Shown here one piece after another: positions 8,810 through 16,768 of a stretch of 64,000 nt of DNA. A program made the position numbers and the translations under genes. The notes beneath the pieces were generated by a model. It was not told the DNA's origin and searched no databases. It was given only the letters and a program-made list of their open reading frames with translations. The stretch is from Afifella aestuarii. Lineage in GTDB: Bacteria > Pseudomonadota > Alphaproteobacteria > Rhizobiales > Afifellaceae. Every line of letters begins with the position of its first letter. Position 1 is the stretch's first letter. The DNA lies in the NCBI RefSeq assembly GCF_004023665.1, contig NZ_SAUF01000001.1, forward strand, positions 558,001 through 622,000. Reading direction: 5' to 3'.

Positions 8810-9262
8810 TCATGCAATCCCCAGCTCCCGCAGGATTTCCTCCACGCATCCGTCGAAGGCTTCATCGATCTCGGCGGTCGAAAAGCGCAGGATGCGATAT
8901 CCTTGAGTTTTCAGCCACGCATCTCTCGTGCGATCTCTCGCAGCGGTTCTGCTGTGGAGATGATGGTGGCCATCCACTTCGATGACGAGCTTCTCGGAGT
9001 GAACGGAAAAGTCGGCGATATACGGCCCTATCGGTGCCTGCCTTCGCACGTGAACCCCATGGAGCCGGCGAAGCTCGCGCAGCTCGTTCCATAGCTTCCT
9101 CTCGCCGAGCGTCATGTCGCGCCGGAATGCGCGCGCCAGGCCGATCGTCCGAGGTTCGATCGTGGAGGGTGTCATCGGCATGACCCGACAAGCACGGCAT
9201 ATCCCCCTCCCCCTTGTGGGGAGGGGATAGGGGTGGGGGTCGAAGGAGACCGTACCGAACAT
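8810..9262 (-). CDS. DUF559 (Vsr-like endonuclease fold) protein
   Basis: A small protein of the DUF559 family, related to the very-short-patch-repair endonuclease fold. Its own function is unknown. The conserved block runs from LARAFRRDMTLGERKLWNEL through GPYIADF, KLVIEVDGHHH and the C-terminal GYRILRFSTAEID. The acidic residues in IADF and IEVDG are the likely active-site elements by analogy. The start is uncertain: ATG at 9262 includes a segment DPHPYPLPTRGRG encoded by a dispersed repeat, while ATG at 9181 or 9175 begins at the conserved core and gives about 122 residues. The gene is flanked by two family A repeats and lies between two pyrimidine-catabolism genes, suggesting a passenger insertion. 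Confidence 0.75.
   Translation of the reverse strand: MFGTVSFDPHPYPLPTRGRGICRACRVMPMTPSTIEPRTIGLARAFRRDMTLGERKLWNELRELRRLHGVHVRRQAPIGPYIADFSVHSEKLVIEVDGHHHLHSRTAARDRTRDAWLKTQGYRILRFSTAEIDEAFDGCVEEILRELGIA
9202..9243. repeat. Short palindromic GC-rich repeat, family A copy 3 (inverted)
   Basis: The reverse complement of the copies at 6132 and 8671: CCCCTCCCCCTTGTGGGGAGGGG followed by a G-run and TCGA. It lies within the longest possible frame of the DUF559 gene. Confidence 0.75.
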
Positions 9263-9309
9263 CTCATCCGATCCTCCCTGAGCCCGAACGCTTCGGCAGT
9301 GAGTGCCGC

Positions 9310-10578
9310 TCAGCTCACAATCTCCGCCGTTTCGAGCACTGCGTGGAAGAGGACATTGGCGCCGGCCTCGGCCCATTCCTTGGAGATGTCTTCGTCTTCA
9401 TTGTGCGACAGGCCGTCGACGCAGGGGCACATGACCATGGTGGCGGGGGCGACTTTTGCCGCCCAGCAGGCGTCGTGGCCGGCGCCCGACACGATGTCCA
9501 TGTGGGCGTAACCGAGCGTTTCGGCGGCCTTGCGCACGGTGGCGACGAGCTCGGGCGTGAAGGTGACCGGATCGAAATGGCCAACCGCCTCCACCTCGCA
9601 GCCGACGCCGATCTCGGCGCAGATCGCGGCCGCCTCCTTCTCGATGCGGGCGCGCATGCCGTCGAGCTTTTCCTGATCGACGGTGCGGATATCGACGGTG
9701 AAGACGACCTTGCCGGGCAGGACGTTGCGCGAGTTCGGCTGGAACGTCACCTGGCCGACACCGCCGACGGCGTTCGGCTGGGCGTCCATCGCCACCTTCT
9801 GCACCATCTCGAAAATGCGGGCCATGGCGAGGCCGGCATTGACGCGCATCGCCATCGGCGTGGAGCCGGTATGGGCCTCCTTGCCGGTCAGCGTGAATTC
9901 GAGCCACCAAAGACCCTGGCAATGGGTGACGACGCCGATTTCCTTCTTCTCGGCTTCGAGGATCGGGCCCTGCTCGATATGCAATTCGTAATAGGCGTGC
10001 ATTTTGCGCGCGCCGACTTTTTCGTCGCCCTTCCAGCCGATGCGGGCGAGCTCCTCGCCGAAGGTCTTGCCTTCGAGATCCTTGCGGCCATAGGCGTAAT
10101 CGAGCGTGTGCACGCCGGCGAACACGCCGGAGGCGAGCATCGCCGGGGCGAAGCGCGCACCTTCCTCGTTCGTCCAGTTGACGACGACGATCGGGTGCTT
10201 CGTCTTGATGTTGAGATCGTTGAGCGAGCGCACGGCCTCAAGCGCGCCGAGCACGCCCAGAACGCCGTCATAGCGGCCGCCAGTCGGCTGTGTATCGAGA
10301 TGCGAGCCGACATAGACGGGCAGGGCGTCCGGGTCCGTGCCTTCGCGACGGGCGAACATCGTCCCCATCTCGTCGATGCCCATCGTGAGCCCGGCCTCGT
10401 CGCACCATGTCTTGAACAGGCGACGGCCCTCGGCGTCGTCATCGGTCAAGGTCTGGCGGTTGTTGCCCCCGCGCAGGCCCGGTCCGATCTCGGCCATTTC
10501 GTGAATGGAATTCCAAAGCCGGTCGGCATTGATCCGCAGATTGGAGTCCACAGCATTCCCCCCTGTGGTTTCTGCCAT
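9310..10578 (-). CDS. M20 family Zn-dependent carbamoyl hydrolase (probable beta-ureidopropionase)
   Basis: Probably hydrolyses N-carbamoyl-beta-alanine or a related N-carbamoyl amino acid, the last step of the reductive pyrimidine route. The 422-residue protein belongs to the allantoate amidohydrolase / N-carbamoyl-L-amino-acid hydrolase branch of M20. Visible motifs are GSHLDTQPTGGRYDGVLG (metal ligand and catalytic Asp, near residue 91), NWTNEEGARFAPAM (catalytic Glu), and GAGHDACW near residue 370. The first gene of the minus-strand block, it starts at an ATG divergent from rutR, with a RutR-type operator 15 bp upstream. Motifs alone do not exclude N-carbamoyl amino acid or allantoate substrates; the operon context supports the call. 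Confidence 0.88.
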   Translation of the reverse strand: MAETTGGNAVDSNLRINADRLWNSIHEMAEIGPGLRGGNNRQTLTDDDAEGRRLFKTWCDEAGLTMGIDEMGTMFARREGTDPDALPVYVGSHLDTQPTGGRYDGVLGVLGALEAVRSLNDLNIKTKHPIVVVNWTNEEGARFAPAMLASGVFAGVHTLDYAYGRKDLEGKTFGEELARIGWKGDEKVGARKMHAYYELHIEQGPILEAEKKEIGVVTHCQGLWWLEFTLTGKEAHTGSTPMAMRVNAGLAMARIFEMVQKVAMDAQPNAVGGVGQVTFQPNSRNVLPGKVVFTVDIRTVDQEKLDGMRARIEKEAAAICAEIGVGCEVEAVGHFDPVTFTPELVATVRKAAETLGYAHMDIVSGAGHDACWAAKVAPATMVMCPCVDGLSHNEDEDISKEWAEAGANVLFHAVLETAEIVS

Positions 10579-10592
10579 GCGGGGCAGAAAAC

Positions 10593-10608
10593 TTGACTAA
10601 ATGGTCAA
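10593..10608. promoter_or_regulatory. Predicted RutR operator in the rutR/hydrolase divergent promoter
   Basis: TTGACTAAATGGTCAA matches the E. coli RutR consensus TTGACCANNTGGTCAA at all but one defined base. It lies 15 bp before the hydrolase start and 91 bp before rutR, so RutR could control both genes. A second copy precedes preT. Confidence 0.82.
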
Positions 10609-10698
10609 ATCTCACGCTAGGTGTGGCTTAATTTACGGTCAAGGCGAAAAGCTGGACTGACTGCCTAGCAAGTAGGCATCCGTTCGGGCGGGGCAAAG

Positions 10699-11328
10699 AT
10701 GCTGGATGATGCCATCTCCAAGAGGAAGAGAACGCGCATTCAGACCGTCAATCGCGAAGCCATTCTGCAGGCAGCGCTTTCCGTCTTTTCCGCCTATGGT
10801 TATCGTGGCGCCACGCTCGACGAGATCGCCGAAAAGGCCGGCATGTCGAAGCCCAATCTTCTTTATTACTTCCCGCGCAAGAAGAGCCTTTACGTGGCGG
10901 TGCTCGAAGAGACGCTGACGCAATGGCTCGCCCCGCTTGCCACGATGAAGGCCGACGGCGATCCGGCCGAAGAGCTGTCGCGCTATATCGACGCCAAGAT
11001 CGCCATGTCGCGCGACAATCCGGCGGCGTCGCGGCTTTTTGCGAGCGAGATCCTGCAGGGCGGCGGCGCCATCACCGAATTCCTTCACGGGCCGTTGAAG
11101 GCGATCGTCGATGAAAAATCGCGCATCATCGCCGATTGGATCGCCGCCGGCCGCCTCCGTCCGGTCGATCCCCGCCATCTCATTTTCATGATCTGGGCGA
11201 CGACCCAGCATTACGCCGATTTCGATGTCCAGGTGCGTGCGGTGCTCGCCTCCGACGACGAGACGCGTTTCGACACCGCGGCCGAGACCGTGCGGCGGGT
11301 GGTTCTCGAGGGCCTCCTGCCACGCTGA
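10699..11328 (+). CDS. rutR: TetR-family pyrimidine regulator RutR
   Basis: A DNA-binding repressor or activator whose E. coli counterpart senses uracil and thymine. The 209-residue protein has an N-terminal helix-turn-helix (ATLDEIAEKAGMSKPNLLYYF, about residues 39-60). It shows long stretches close to E. coli RutR as recalled, including SKPNLLYYFPRKKSLYVAVL, and in the ligand domain DPRHLIFMIWATTQHYADF. It is divergent from the carbamoyl hydrolase gene, with a RutR-type palindrome between them. The rut oxidative pathway is not seen in the window, so here the regulator appears to be wired to the reductive pathway instead. Confidence 0.93.
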   Translation: MLDDAISKRKRTRIQTVNREAILQAALSVFSAYGYRGATLDEIAEKAGMSKPNLLYYFPRKKSLYVAVLEETLTQWLAPLATMKADGDPAEELSRYIDAKIAMSRDNPAASRLFASEILQGGGAITEFLHGPLKAIVDEKSRIIADWIAAGRLRPVDPRHLIFMIWATTQHYADFDVQVRAVLASDDETRFDTAAETVRRVVLEGLLPR

Positions 11329-11462
11329 CGGGGTGGGCTGACCGGGGCGCGCCTCACCTCCGCCTCCTTGTGGTCGTCAGAAAGACGCCTCGCGCAAATA
11401 TGACTGCACCCATCGAACGGGTTCCGGCCCGCGCCGTTGATCCCGTAACGAGGGAGGATATC

Positions 11463-11981
11463 GTGCGCAATCATCTGAAAATTCTGGCCGCTGCTGCTGT
11501 TGTCGGCCTCGGGCTTCAAAGTGCGCCTGCGCTTGCCGCCGAAGCGGATCTGTGGGGTGCGATCGAGACCCGGCCGGAGCTTTCCTCTCTGGCAGAGGCC
11601 ATCGAGACGGCCGGCCTCAAGGAAACGCTGCAGGGCGATGAGCCACTGACCCTGCTCGCGCCTGACAATGTCGCCTTCGAGCAATTGCCGAGCGAGCTTG
11701 CAGAAATGCTGAAGAAGCCGGACAGCAAGGAGACGCTCGCCGCTCTCTTGCGCCACCATATCGTGGAGGCGGCGCTGCCGACGAAATCCTTCGACGGGGA
11801 GACGGAGGTCGAAACCCTCGATGGCTCCAAGCTGACCGTGACCTCGATTGGCGATCAGCTGATGGTCGGCGAGGCGCGCATTCGCAAGGCCGATATCGCG
11901 GCCAGCAATGGCCTGATCGACGTCATCGACAAGGTGCTGGTGCCGGAAGGGCTGATCGTGCCGGCCAGCGGCGCGGAATAG
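11463..11981 (+). CDS. Secreted fasciclin (FAS1) domain protein
   Basis: A small exported protein of 172 residues with one fasciclin domain. An N-terminal signal peptide (HLKILAAAAVVGLGLQSAPALAAEA) is followed by FAS1 features: the segment PLTLLAPDNVAFEQLP (H1 box), LRHHIVEA, and the terminal IDVIDKVLVPEG (H2 box). The GTG start at 11463 has GAGGGAGG seven bases upstream; an ATG at 11400 would add 21 residues without a ribosome site. FAS1 domains mediate adhesion or small-ligand binding; no specific role can be read here. It lies between rutR and the polyketide operon. Confidence 0.88.
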   Translation: MRNHLKILAAAAVVGLGLQSAPALAAEADLWGAIETRPELSSLAEAIETAGLKETLQGDEPLTLLAPDNVAFEQLPSELAEMLKKPDSKETLAALLRHHIVEAALPTKSFDGETEVETLDGSKLTVTSIGDQLMVGEARIRKADIAASNGLIDVIDKVLVPEGLIVPASGAE

Positions 11982-12135
11982 AAGCATTCCGAGCGGCTTG
12001 CCAAAAAAAGTGCAGTTCATGGGCGCCGTTGTGACAGCCGGATAAAGAAAATCGGGCGGCGTTTGCCTTTGTCCTGTTCTCGGGGGCGCTAGTTAACTTT
12101 GCCGAAGACGGCAATTCGATCGCATCGAGGGCATT

Positions 12136-13218
12136 TTGGCCGAAGCCTATATCAACCGCATTGCGACGGCGGTGCCCGCCAACGACGTGCACCGTTATTT
12201 CCTTGGCTTTGCCGCGGCGCAGCTGAAGGACGCTCCGCGCCAGCGGGCCATCTTTTCGCGGATGGCCGACAAGGGCGGTATCGAGCACCGCTATTCCTGT
12301 GTAGCTCCGGCCGAGGACCCCGAAGGCATCAAGGTCGATGCGGGCGGTATTTTCCTGCGCGGTGCGTTTCCGGGAACGGCGCAGCGCATGGACCTTTATG
12401 AGAGCCATGCGCCGGACCTCGCGGAGATTGCCGTTGAGCGGCTCGATCTCGAAGAGGAGCGCGACCGCGTCACGCATCTCATCGTGACGAGCTGCACCGG
12501 TTTTTCCGCGCCCGGCATCGATCTCGAAATTGTCGCGCGCTGCGGCCTTGCGCAATCGGTGGAGCGCACGCTCGTCGGCTTCATGGGCTGCTATGCGGCG
12601 CTCAACGCGCTGAAACTCGCCCGCCACATCGTGCGCTCCGAACCGGAAGCGCGGGTTCTCGTCGTCAACATCGAGCTCTGCACGCTGCACCTGAAAGACA
12701 CCGTCGACATGGAGGCGCTTCTCTCCTTCTGCCTCTGGGGCGACGGCTGCGCCGCCTCGCTCGTCTCGGCTGATCCCACTGGCCTTCGGCTCGACAGTTT
12801 TCGCACGCTCCTTGCTGCCGACAACCGCGAATTGATGACCTGGAACGTGCGCGACGACGGTTTCGACATGGTGCTCTCGGGCCGTGTGCCGGCGGTCATT
12901 CATGAATTGCTCGGGGGCCGTCAGCGGGAGGTTTTGGGCAACACGGCGGTCGATGAGATCGACCTCTGGGCGGTGCATCCGGGTGGACGCTCCGTGCTCG
13001 ATGCGGTGCAGCGGGCGCTCGCTCTGGACGCGCATGCCCTCGATCGCTCGCGGGCGGTTCTGCGCGACAATGGCAACATGTCTTCGGCGACCGTCATGTT
13101 CGTGCTGGAAAAGATGCTGGCGACGGCAAAGGCCGGGGAGCGGGGCTGCGGCATGGCCTTCGGCCCAGGTCTGACGGCGGAGACGATGCGCTTTGAAGCC
13201 GTCGGACGGCAGCCATGA
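12136..13218 (+). CDS. Type III polyketide synthase (chalcone/stilbene synthase family)
   Basis: Iteratively condenses an acyl-CoA starter with malonyl-CoA and cyclises the chain to a pyrone, resorcinol or phloroglucinol-type product. The 360-residue protein keeps the full catalytic triad: Cys152 in VGFMGCYAALNAL, His281 in LWAVHPGG and Asn314 in DNGNMSSATV. GFGPG is represented by MAFGPGLTAE near the C-terminus. It starts at TTG with a GAGGG tract upstream. Its stop overlaps the next ATG as ATGA, so it is translationally coupled to the methyltransferase. The long N-terminus without a signal, and its partners, resemble bacterial alkylresorcinol or alkylpyrone synthases; the starter cannot be read from sequence. 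Confidence 0.93.
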   Translation: MAEAYINRIATAVPANDVHRYFLGFAAAQLKDAPRQRAIFSRMADKGGIEHRYSCVAPAEDPEGIKVDAGGIFLRGAFPGTAQRMDLYESHAPDLAEIAVERLDLEEERDRVTHLIVTSCTGFSAPGIDLEIVARCGLAQSVERTLVGFMGCYAALNALKLARHIVRSEPEARVLVVNIELCTLHLKDTVDMEALLSFCLWGDGCAASLVSADPTGLRLDSFRTLLAADNRELMTWNVRDDGFDMVLSGRVPAVIHELLGGRQREVLGNTAVDEIDLWAVHPGGRSVLDAVQRALALDAHALDRSRAVLRDNGNMSSATVMFVLEKMLATAKAGERGCGMAFGPGLTAETMRFEAVGRQP

Positions 13219-13931
13219 GCGGCCTCGCCCTTAGGCAGATCGAACCGGAAATCCTCGACCAGCTTCCGGAGACGGACCCGCGGGCGGTTGCCTCGCGGCG
13301 CGACCTGAAGCGGGTCAATGCGATCATGGCGCAGGCCCGGATCACCGCGAGTTTGTTGCGTGCAAACCTCGTAAAGCCGCCGCGGCGCATCCTGGAGATC
13401 GGCGCCGGCGATGGGACGTTCATGCTGAAAGTCGCCGAAAGGCTCGCGCCCGATTGGCGGGATATCGAACTCGTTCTCGTCGACCGACTGCATCTCGTGA
13501 GCGATACGAGCGTTGCCGCCTTCGGCGCGCTCGGCTGGAAGGTGCGGCCCGTCCAGGCCGATGTCTTCGCCTATCTGGATGAAAATGCGGACCAGAGCTT
13601 CGACGCGGTCACGGCGAACCTCTTCCTGCACCATTTCAACGACGGCGAGCTTTGCCGTCTGTTTGCCGGTCTTTCCCAGATCGCGCCGGTCTTCGTCACG
13701 ACGGAGCCGCTCCGCGGTTCGCTGCCTCTCCTCTCGGCGGGGATGCTTTGGGCGATCGGGGCGAACGACGTCACGCGCCATGATGCGGCGGTGAGTGTGC
13801 GGGCAGGTTTTGCAGGTGAGGAGCTTTCGGCGCTGTGGCCGCAAGAGCCCCCCTTCGAGCTTCAGGAAAGGCGGCGTGGGCTCTTTACCCAGGCCTTCGT
13901 GGCGCGACGGAGCGAGGTGGCGGCCGCATGA
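13215..13931 (+). CDS. Class I SAM-dependent methyltransferase of the polyketide operon
   Basis: A 238-residue Rossmann-fold methyltransferase. The SAM motif I is RILEIGAGDGTFMLKVAERL near residue 58; the acidic motif II residue follows in IELVLVDRLHL, and the motif IV region reads FDAVTANLFLHHF near 135. It overlaps both neighbours by four bases (ATGA at each end), so the three genes are one translational unit. The context suggests methylation of the polyketide ring or a hydroxyl group, as SrsB does in the Streptomyces phenolic-lipid operon. That assignment is inference; the motifs alone do not specify a substrate. Confidence 0.85.
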   Translation: MSGLALRQIEPEILDQLPETDPRAVASRRDLKRVNAIMAQARITASLLRANLVKPPRRILEIGAGDGTFMLKVAERLAPDWRDIELVLVDRLHLVSDTSVAAFGALGWKVRPVQADVFAYLDENADQSFDAVTANLFLHHFNDGELCRLFAGLSQIAPVFVTTEPLRGSLPLLSAGMLWAIGANDVTRHDAAVSVRAGFAGEELSALWPQEPPFELQERRRGLFTQAFVARRSEVAAA

Positions 13932-15136
13932 ACTTCGATGCGATCATCCTCGGCGCCGGACCGGCGGGCTCCACCGCGGCGATTGCGCTATCGCGCCGGG
14001 GCTGGAAGGTGGCGCTTATCGAAAAGGCGGAATTCCCGCGCCGAAAAGTCTGCGGCGAGTTCGTCTCCGCAACCAGCCTTGCGGTGATCGACCGTCTGGG
14101 CCTCGGAAGCACATGGCGATCGCTCGCCGGACCGGAGGTGCGGCGCGTCGCCCTGTTCTCTGGCGAACGCGTCGTGGCAGCACGGATGCCGGCCGCGCAC
14201 GGGGAAGGATTCGGCAGGGCGCTCGGTCGCGACGTGCTCGACGATCTTCTCGTGCAGGAGGCGTCGCGTGCCGGCGCCACGCTCTTCCAGCCGTTCCGCG
14301 CCACCGGTGTGCGTCCGAGCGGGGACGAGAGCACGGTGACGATCGCCTCGCGGAATGAGGAGGCGACCTTGTCGGCGCCGGTCGTCATCGCTGCCCATGG
14401 TTCCTGGGAGCCGGGCGGCCTGCCGAGCCAGCTTCAGAAGACCAACGCTCCATCCGATCTCCTCGGCTTCAAGGCGCATTTTTCGGGGGCGAGGTTGGAG
14501 CCGGACCTGATGCCGCTTCTCGTCTTTCCCGGCGGCTATGGCGGCATGGTGTGGGCGGATCGTGGCCGGCTTTCGCTGTCGCTCTGCATCCGCCGCGATG
14601 CGCTCGCAGCACTTCGCAAGGAGACCGGCGGCGGCTCGGCTTCGGATGCGGTGCACCGCCATCTCCTCGCCTCCTGTCGCGGTTTGCGCGCGGCGATCGG
14701 CGAGGCGCAACGTCAAGGGCCGTGGCTTTCGGCGGGGCCTATCCGACCGGGGATGCGCGCCCGCTACGGGGACGACGTCTTTCGCATCGGCAATGTGGCG
14801 GGGGAATCGCATCCGGTGATCGCGGAGGGGATTTCGATGGCGATGCAATCGGCTTGGCTTCTCGCCGAAGAGCTTGAAGCGATCGATCCGGCAAAACGTG
14901 CCGAACGTGATGCGGCCGGCCGCCGCTATTCCCGCCGCTGGCGCGACCAGTTCGGCGCACGCATCCTTGCCGCTTCCGCCATCGCCGGGCTCGCTCTGAG
15001 GCCGGCTGGCGCGCGGCTGATGGGAGGCGCGATCGAAGCGCTGCCCGCCCTCCTCACGCTCGGCGCGCGGCTTTCCGGGAAGACGAAGGTGCTGCCGGGG
15101 TTTCCCGCGCGTTTAGTTCCAAGAGCTGGCGAATAA
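13928..15136 (+). CDS. FAD-dependent oxidoreductase of the polyketide operon (geranylgeranyl reductase-like)
   Basis: A 402-residue flavoprotein of the group that includes geranylgeranyl reductases, halogenase-like enzymes and aromatic hydroxylases. It has the dinucleotide fold ILGAGPAGSTAAIALSRRG at the N-terminus, the family segment PRRKVCGEFVS near residue 40, and the FAD-ribityl motif RIGNVAGESHPVIAEGISMA near residue 285. It lacks the tryptophan-halogenase WxWxIP motif. The start is the ATG in the ATGA overlap with the methyltransferase. It likely hydroxylates, reduces or oxidises the polyketide product. The 3' end overlaps a convergent DUF1902 gene by 83 bp. Confidence 0.86.
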   Translation: MNFDAIILGAGPAGSTAAIALSRRGWKVALIEKAEFPRRKVCGEFVSATSLAVIDRLGLGSTWRSLAGPEVRRVALFSGERVVAARMPAAHGEGFGRALGRDVLDDLLVQEASRAGATLFQPFRATGVRPSGDESTVTIASRNEEATLSAPVVIAAHGSWEPGGLPSQLQKTNAPSDLLGFKAHFSGARLEPDLMPLLVFPGGYGGMVWADRGRLSLSLCIRRDALAALRKETGGGSASDAVHRHLLASCRGLRAAIGEAQRQGPWLSAGPIRPGMRARYGDDVFRIGNVAGESHPVIAEGISMAMQSAWLLAEELEAIDPAKRAERDAAGRRYSRRWRDQFGARILAASAIAGLALRPAGARLMGGAIEALPALLTLGARLSGKTKVLPGFPARLVPRAGE

Positions 15137-15281
15137 GCGTCTCTGTTTCTGAGATCATCATGTCGACGGAACGTGCCTCTACCACCAGTCCCGGCACGTC
15201 CTCGCTGACCGCGACCCACACCCTTGCCTCAGCGTCCCAGTCTGCCGTGATTTCGATCGAATGGGTTGAGCTTTCAGTCAT
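15054..15281 (-). CDS. DUF1902 (HicB-like fold) protein
   Basis: A 75-residue protein with the DUF1902 core: ITADWDAEARVWVAVSEDVPGLVVEA and a following helix with LIRQLLELN. DUF1902 belongs to the same structural superfamily as HicB antitoxins and TTHA1013-like proteins. No toxin partner is encoded beside it. The C-terminal basic tail (SSSRKAARRA) overlaps the end of the convergent flavoprotein gene, so the last 27 codons are shared in antisense. It lies 68 bp beyond the preA stop codon on the same strand and could be cotranscribed with preA. Confidence 0.72.
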   Translation of the reverse strand: MTESSTHSIEITADWDAEARVWVAVSEDVPGLVVEARSVDMMISETETLIRQLLELNARETPAAPSSSRKAARRA

Positions 15282-15349
15282 CCGTCGATCCTCGCTCTTG
15301 GTTGCCCGAGAATATCACGACGATGCGGCAAGCGCAGCCGGCGTGGGCG

Positions 15350-16684
15350 CTACTCCGCCGCGTCCGGGACGATCTTCTCGATGTCGGCGTCGGGCTTCGC
15401 CATCGGGTTGTTCGGGTGGCGCGTCCAGTTGCCGTATTCGGCCGGGATCGGCTTTTTCGTGCGGGGATCGTAATCGGCGATCTGCTCCATGGTGATGCAG
15501 TTCTCGACCGGGCAGACATTGACGCAGAGATTGCAGCCGACGCATTCGGCGTCGATCACCTCGAAATGGCGTTTGCCGTCGACCATGTGGGTGATCGCCT
15601 GGTGCGAAGTGTCCTCGCAGGCGATGTGGCAGCGCCCGCATTTGATGCAGAGCTCCTGGTCGATGCGCGCCTTCGTCACGTAATTGAGATTGAGATACTG
15701 CCAGTCGGTGACGTTGGGCACGGCACGGCCGATGAAGTCGTCGAGGGTCTCAAAACCCTTCTCGGCCATCCAACGCTCGAGCCCTTCCACCATCTCGCGG
15801 ACGATCTTGAAGCCGTAGGTCATCGCGGCCGTGCAGACCTGCACGTTCTGCGCCCCCAGCGCCATGAACTCGGCCGCATCCTTCCAGGTGGTGATGCCGC
15901 CGATGCCGGAGATCGGCAAATTGCGGGTTTCCGGGTCGCGGGCGATCTCGGCCACCATGTTGAGGGCGATCGGCTTCACCGCGGGACCGCAATAGCCGCC
16001 ATGCGAGCCCTTGCCGTCGATCGTCGGTTCCGGGGCGAAGAGGTCGAGATCGACGCCGGTGATGGAGGAGATGGTGTTGATCAGCGAGACCGCGTCGGCG
16101 CCACCCTTCTGCGCCGCCCTCGCCGGGTAGCGGATGTCGGTGATGTTCGGCGTCAGCTTGACGATGACGGGCATGCGGGTGTTCGCCTTGCACCAGCGGG
16201 CGACCATCTCGATGTATTCCGGCACCTGGCCGACGGCTGAGCCCATGCCGCGCTCCGACATGCCATGCGGGCAGCCGAAATTGAGCTCGATCCCGTCGGC
16301 GCCGGTTTCTTCCACGCGGCGCAGGATGTTGACCCAGTTACTCTCCTCGCAGGGCACCATGAGGGAGACGACGACGGCGCGATCCGGCCAGTCGCGTTTC
16401 ACCTGCTTGATCTCGCGAAGGTTCACCTCCAGCGGCCGGTCGGTGATCAGTTCGATGTTGTTGAGGCCCAAGAGCCGCCGGTCCGGCCCGTGAATGGCGC
16501 CGTAGCGCGGGCCGTTGACGTTGACGATATGCGGGTCCTCTCCGAGCGTCTTCCACACGACGCCACCCCAGCCTTCGCGAAAGGCGCGGACCACGTTGTA
16601 CTCCTTGTCCGTCGGCGGTGCGGAGGCGAGCCAGAACGGATTCGGCGATTTGATGCCGAGGAAGTTCGAAGCGAGACTGACCAT
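15350..16684 (-). CDS. preA: NAD-dependent dihydropyrimidine dehydrogenase subunit PreA
   Basis: The catalytic subunit that reduces uracil or thymine with electrons from NADH delivered through PreT. The 444-residue protein has an FMN-binding TIM barrel homologous to class 1 dihydroorotate dehydrogenases, with GIELNFGCPHGMSERGMGSA holding the active-site cysteine region near residue 135. A C-terminal ferredoxin domain has two 4Fe-4S motifs, CIKCGRCHIACED and CVGCNLCVNVCP (residues 340-395). In E. coli preT and preA are adjacent; here a 617-bp gap containing an antisense HicB-like gene and repeats separates them. No RutR-type palindrome is visible directly upstream of preA. Confidence 0.96.
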   Translation of the reverse strand: MVSLASNFLGIKSPNPFWLASAPPTDKEYNVVRAFREGWGGVVWKTLGEDPHIVNVNGPRYGAIHGPDRRLLGLNNIELITDRPLEVNLREIKQVKRDWPDRAVVVSLMVPCEESNWVNILRRVEETGADGIELNFGCPHGMSERGMGSAVGQVPEYIEMVARWCKANTRMPVIVKLTPNITDIRYPARAAQKGGADAVSLINTISSITGVDLDLFAPEPTIDGKGSHGGYCGPAVKPIALNMVAEIARDPETRNLPISGIGGITTWKDAAEFMALGAQNVQVCTAAMTYGFKIVREMVEGLERWMAEKGFETLDDFIGRAVPNVTDWQYLNLNYVTKARIDQELCIKCGRCHIACEDTSHQAITHMVDGKRHFEVIDAECVGCNLCVNVCPVENCITMEQIADYDPRTKKPIPAEYGNWTRHPNNPMAKPDADIEKIVPDAAE

Positions 16685-16768
16685 GAGAAGAACCTCTCAG
16701 GCTTGGGAGTTTCGGCGAGACGGGATAAATTCGAAGCGGCCGCACCAGAGCGGGAGGGTGTGTTCAGT

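Noticed and set aside
8641-8865. Small minus-strand frame between dihydropyrimidinase and DUF559 genes
   Set aside because: It is mostly repeat-derived sequence without start signals or homology features.
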